Part shown: positions 34,386 through 37,133 of the stretch, in pieces
Layout: every line of letters starts with the position of its first letter
How positions within the stretch are numbered: position 1 is the stretch's first letter
Source of the DNA: Microthrixaceae bacterium
GTDB taxonomy: Bacteria; Actinomycetota; Acidimicrobiia; Acidimicrobiales; Microtrichaceae
NCBI GenBank assembly: GCA_019694615.1
Contig: JAIBBP010000276.1
Coordinates: forward strand, 1 to 37,133
Length of the DNA stretch: 37,133 bases
Reading direction: 5' to 3'
Translations under genes and position numbers: made by a program
Notes under the pieces: model-generated
What the model was told of the DNA's origin: nothing
Database searches by the model: none
Seen by the model: the letters and a program-made list of their open reading frames with translations, nothing else

Positions 34386-35408
34386 TCAGCGCCAGAAGAA
34401 GTCGTCGTCGATCTGCTGCGTGTCGAGCAGGTGCTTGATCTGCTTGATTCGGGTGTGACCACGGAACTTGTACAGCTCCTCGGTAAACCCGATACGACCG
34501 AAGATGTCGATGAGCTCCTTGGCGCCCTTTTCCACGTCCCACGCACACTCGAACCCGGGGAGCTGTTCATGGATCTTGGTGAAGTCGGCGCGATAGTTGC
34601 GCTTGTCGGCGCTGGAATCCCCGAACACCAGCGTGCAACCGGGAATCAGCCCACTGATGATCTCGGCGATCTCCTTGACCTGGTAGTTCGAGCGGTCGTT
34701 GCCGACGTTGAAGATCTCGTTGTGGATCACGTCACGAGGAGCGTCGAGAATGCACGCCACAGCGTGGGAGATGTCAAGGATGTGGACGAACGGCCGCCAC
34801 GGGGTCCCGTCGGACGCCATCCGGATCTCGCCGGTGAGGAACGCGCTCGCCGCTAGATCGTTCACGACCAGGTCGAAGCGTTGACGGGGCGATGCCCCAT
34901 ACGCCGTGGCGTTGCGCATGAAGGTGGGCGAGAAGTTGTCGTCGGCGAGCGGAGCAACGCTCTCCTCGACGAGCACCTTGCACTTCGCATAGGCGGTCAG
35001 GCCGCCAACCGGGTCGCCCTCCTTCGACGGCCGCTCACCGGCTGCGCCGTAGACCGAGCATGAGCTCATGTGGACGAAGCGCTCGATGCCGGCCTCCTTC
35101 GCCAGCTTGGCAAGCCGGAGGCTGCCCTCGTGGTTGATCTTGTAGGTGACATCGCCGTTGAGCTCACCGACGGGATCGTTGGACACCTCTGCGAGGTGGA
35201 CCAGCGCGTCATACCCCTGCAGGTCCTCGAGGGTGAGGTCGCGAGTGTCCTTGGTGAAGGTCTCGGGACGACGCTCGCCGGCGTCGTAGAGCCAGCCGAC
35301 CCGATGAAAGCCGGCGTCCATGCCGGTGACGTCGTGTCCACGCTCCAGCAGGTAGTTGCCCATCCGGACGCCGATGTAGCCGTCCGCGCCAGTGAGAAGA
35401 ACCTTCAT
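34386..35408 (-). CDS. NAD-dependent epimerase/dehydratase (extended SDR), probably acting on a CDP-sugar
   Basis: The 340-residue protein starts MKVLLTGADGYIG, the glycine-rich NAD motif, and continues with VHLAEVSNDPVGE. FVHMSSCSVYG supplies the catalytic serine region, and AYAKCK is the Y-x-x-x-K pair. WRPFVHILDISHAV and EIFNVGN are typical of extended SDR sugar enzymes. It is not the CDP-glucose 4,6-dehydratase type: the TGHTGFKGSWL signature of that family is absent. Epimerase, dehydratase or reductase activity is possible. The start follows AAAGG in a leader that also holds a hairpin downstream of the cytidylyltransferase gene. Confidence 0.9.
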   Translation of the reverse strand: MKVLLTGADGYIGVRMGNYLLERGHDVTGMDAGFHRVGWLYDAGERRPETFTKDTRDLTLEDLQGYDALVHLAEVSNDPVGELNGDVTYKINHEGSLRLAKLAKEAGIERFVHMSSCSVYGAAGERPSKEGDPVGGLTAYAKCKVLVEESVAPLADDNFSPTFMRNATAYGASPRQRFDLVVNDLAASAFLTGEIRMASDGTPWRPFVHILDISHAVACILDAPRDVIHNEIFNVGNDRSNYQVKEIAEIISGLIPGCTLVFGDSSADKRNYRADFTKIHEQLPGFECAWDVEKGAKELIDIFGRIGFTEELYKFRGHTRIKQIKHLLDTQQIDDDFFWR

Positions 35409-35510
35409 GTGTACATACCTTTCGAGGAAGAGATTTCGGGGAGTTCCGCGTCGGTCACGCGGTCGCCGGCGGCCGCCACAGCGCCGGAAACGAACGAGAT
35501 AGAAGTATCA

Positions 35511-35530
35511 GGCCTCGGGAACCCGAGGCC
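35511..35530 (-). terminator. Hairpin between the cytidylyltransferase and SDR genes
   Basis: GGCCTCGGG at 35511-35519 pairs perfectly with CCCGAGGCC at 35522-35530. On the minus strand it is followed by TGATACTTCTATCTCG, which is mildly T-rich. It sits 27 bases after the cytidylyltransferase stop inside a 149-base gap, so it may act as a partial terminator or as a processing site that lowers expression of the downstream sugar genes. Confidence 0.6.
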
Positions 35531-35557
35531 AGCTCGGAGCCGGTCGTCAGACCGAGG

Positions 35558-36325
35558 TCACGGCCAGATCTTCCAGGGCGCCGCGCCCTGGTCCCAGAGG
35601 CCCTGCAGGTAGATCTTGTCGCGAAGCGTATCCATGCACTGCCAGAAGCCATCGTGGCGGAACGCGTTCAGCTGACCTGCCGACGCGAGACCTTCGAGCG
35701 GCTCGCGGGCCCAGTCGACGTCACCGGGGATGTAATCAAAGATCTCCGGTTGGAGCACGAAGAACCCGCCGTTGATCCAACCCTCGTGCATCTGCGGCTT
35801 CTCGGCGAACCGCGTGACGGTGTCTCCTTCCATCCGCAGCTCGCCGAATCGAGCCGTCGGGTGCACGGCGGTGACCGTTGCCAGCCGACCGTGGTGCTCG
35901 TGGAACTTGACGAGTGCGTCGAGATCGACGTCGGCGACGCCGTCACCGTAGGTGAGCATGAACGGCTCATCGCCCACGTACTTCTGGATCTGTTGAATTC
36001 GCCCGCCGGTCTCGGTGTGCTGGCCGGTGTCCACCAGCGTCACACGCCAGTCGTCACGCTCGACCTCGTGGGATTCGACGATGCCGCGGCCGAAATCGAT
36101 CGTCATGTCGGCCGACAAGGCGAGCGATTCGGAGAAGTACCGCTTGATGTAGTCGCCCTTGTACCCGAGGCACAGCACGAAGTCGTTGAAGCCGAAGTGC
36201 GAGTAGTGCTTCATGATGTGCCAGAGGATCGGTCGGTGACCGATCTCGACCATCGGCTTCGGTCGTACGTCGGTCTCCTCGCTCAGGCGACTGCCGACTC
36301 CACCCGCCAAGATCACGACCTTCAT
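35558..36325 (-). CDS. rfbF: Glucose-1-phosphate cytidylyltransferase
   Basis: The 255-residue enzyme makes CDP-glucose from glucose-1-phosphate and CTP. VVILAGGVGSRLSEET holds the nucleotidyl-transfer motif with RPKPMVEIGHRPILWHIM following; SEET after GSRL is characteristic of the cytidylyltransferase branch. MLTYGDGVADVDL supplies the metal-binding aspartates, WINGGFFVLQPEIFDYI the sugar-binding section, and DGFWQCMDTLRDK the C-terminal lysine region. The length matches the family. It is the first gene of the leftward CDP-sugar series, and the ABC-F gene upstream ends in its own terminator, so a promoter is expected at about 36326-36400. Confidence 0.95.
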   Translation of the reverse strand: MKVVILAGGVGSRLSEETDVRPKPMVEIGHRPILWHIMKHYSHFGFNDFVLCLGYKGDYIKRYFSESLALSADMTIDFGRGIVESHEVERDDWRVTLVDTGQHTETGGRIQQIQKYVGDEPFMLTYGDGVADVDLDALVKFHEHHGRLATVTAVHPTARFGELRMEGDTVTRFAEKPQMHEGWINGGFFVLQPEIFDYIPGDVDWAREPLEGLASAGQLNAFRHDGFWQCMDTLRDKIYLQGLWDQGAAPWKIWP

Positions 36326-36399
36326 GTGCTTACCCGCTCCTCACCACATCTCACGATGTCTTGTTCCTGCCACGGAGGGTGGCGGAGGATCCGACAGGA

Positions 36400-36434
36400 C
36401 GCAAGGAAAAGTTGGTGGTCGTTCGACCACCAAC
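36400..36434 (-). terminator. Intrinsic terminator of the ABC-F gene
   Basis: The arms at 36411-36421 and 36424-36434 (GTTGGTGGTCG and its complement) pair perfectly around two bases. On the minus strand the stem is followed directly by TTTTCCTTGC, giving a stem-plus-T-tract terminator 12 bases after the ABC-F stop. Confidence 0.88.
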
Positions 36435-36445
36435 TCGACCCGACC

Positions 36446-37133
36446 TCATTGGTCGGCGCGTTCGAGTGCGGTTGAGGCCTCAGCCCACTCGTCCATGAGT
36501 GCGGTGCTGCGATCCTTGGCTTCGCCGAACCGCTTTCCCAGTTCCGCCGCCTTCTCGTGGTCGTTGAAGACGGCCGGGTCAGCGAGCTGGCGATTGAGAT
36601 CGGCGACCTCCGCCTCCGCCGCTGCCAGCGCTTTCTCGATTCGGGAGATGTTCTTCCGAAGTTCCTTGGTGGCCGGCCCGCCGCCTTTTCTCGCCGTCGG
36701 AGGATCGCTGCGTTGCGCCGCCTGATGTGCCTTGCGTTTGGCCGTCCTCGTGGCGGCGACAGGGGGTGGGGCCGGGTCGGACTTGGGTCCGCCACCAGCC
36801 GTTCCGCCCTGAAAGCTGGGCGTGAGCACCGAGTCGTCCACCCCCTGATGCCGGCGCACGACACCGCCGCGCACTTCGAGCAGGTCGTGGGCAACGGACC
36901 GGATCAGGTGACGATCGTGGGACACGAGCAGCACTGTGCCGGGATAGGCGATCAGCGCGTCCTCCAGCACGTCGCAGCTGGGCAGATCGAGGTGGTTGGT
37001 CGGCTCATCGAGTACCAGAAGGTTGACCGGGTTGGCCATGCAGACGGCCAACGCCAAGCGGGTCCGTTCGCCGCCACTCAGGTCGCCGATCCGACGGTCC
37101 GCCGCCTCGCCGGAGAACCCGAACGAGCCAAGG
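36446..37133 (-). CDS. ABC-F family ATPase, C-terminal part (5' end beyond window)
   Basis: The frame is open from the right edge, so only about 229 C-terminal residues are present. IGDLSGGERTRLALA is the ABC signature, NLLVLDEPTNHLDL is Walker B with the ABC-F-typical NHLD, and VLLVSHDRHLI is the H-loop. An Ala/Pro/Lys-rich linker leads to a coiled-coil tail (KNISRIEKALAAAEAEVADL and on to WAEASTALERADQ) of the ABC-F C-terminal type. ABC-F proteins act on ribosomes in translation or antibiotic protection rather than in transport. Which subgroup this is cannot be told without the first ATPase half. Confidence 0.92.
   Translation of the reverse strand, partial: LGSFGFSGEAADRRIGDLSGGERTRLALAVCMANPVNLLVLDEPTNHLDLPSCDVLEDALIAYPGTVLLVSHDRHLIRSVAHDLLEVRGGVVRRHQGVDDSVLTPSFQGGTAGGGPKSDPAPPPVAATRTAKRKAHQAAQRSDPPTARKGGGPATKELRKNISRIEKALAAAEAEVADLNRQLADPAVFNDHEKAAELGKRFGEAKDRSTALMDEWAEASTALERADQ

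Overview
The window is a GC-rich, densely coded bacterial chromosome segment. Codon third positions are strongly G/C, GTG and TTG starts recur, Shine-Dalgarno-like GGAG/GAGG stretches precede many starts, and a CRP/GlxR-like operator is present. This fits an actinomycete-type (Actinomycetota) genome. A member of Acidimicrobiia is my guess from the gene mix; no rRNA or marker gene here proves it. I saw no tRNA, rRNA, insertion sequence, integrase or CRISPR array, and no gene-free stretch above 300 bases.

Left part (1-12500). A giant secreted RHS/YD-type protein with two PA14 domains and tandem ricin-type lectin repeats runs off the left edge. It is followed by an iron-type superoxide dismutase, an ArsC-type arsenate reductase, and an AAA+ ATPase whose reading frame is broken near its C-terminus. 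Next come a MacB/FtsX-like ABC exporter pair and a membrane-anchored protein of unknown function.

Middle part (12500-27100). This looks like a surface-glycan locus on both strands: a GH38 alpha-mannosidase, a Wzx-like flippase followed by a GH9 cellulase-like lipoprotein, a double alpha/beta-hydrolase with altered nucleophile elbows, an ATP-grasp ligase, an acyl-CoA-dehydrogenase-fold flavoprotein without the usual catalytic glutamate, a Wzy/WaaL-like membrane protein and a divergent glycosyltransferase-like protein. Two long hairpins that share a sequence motif separate its convergent gene pairs.

Right part (27100-37133). A small unknown gene and a LysR regulator diverge from a region holding a TGTGA-N6-TCACA palindrome and three TCTGAT half-sites. 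A leftward gene series then runs from 36325 down to 28431: glucose-1-phosphate cytidylyltransferase, NAD-dependent epimerase/dehydratase, RmlC-like epimerase, SAF-domain oxidoreductase, a glycosyltransferase-like protein, two GT2 glycosyltransferases and a phytanoyl-CoA-dioxygenase-like enzyme. An ABC-F ATPase is cut by the right edge.

Working model (inference): the cytidylyltransferase makes CDP-glucose. The three enzymes after it convert this to an unusual CDP-sugar, with no recognisable CDP-glucose 4,6-dehydratase in the window. The glycosyltransferases then build a repeat unit, the flippase exports it and the Wzy/WaaL-like protein polymerises or ligates it. GH9, GH38 and the lectin-rich giant protein could trim or bind surface glycan. 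The three-enzyme CDP-sugar set is the best candidate for an undescribed pathway.
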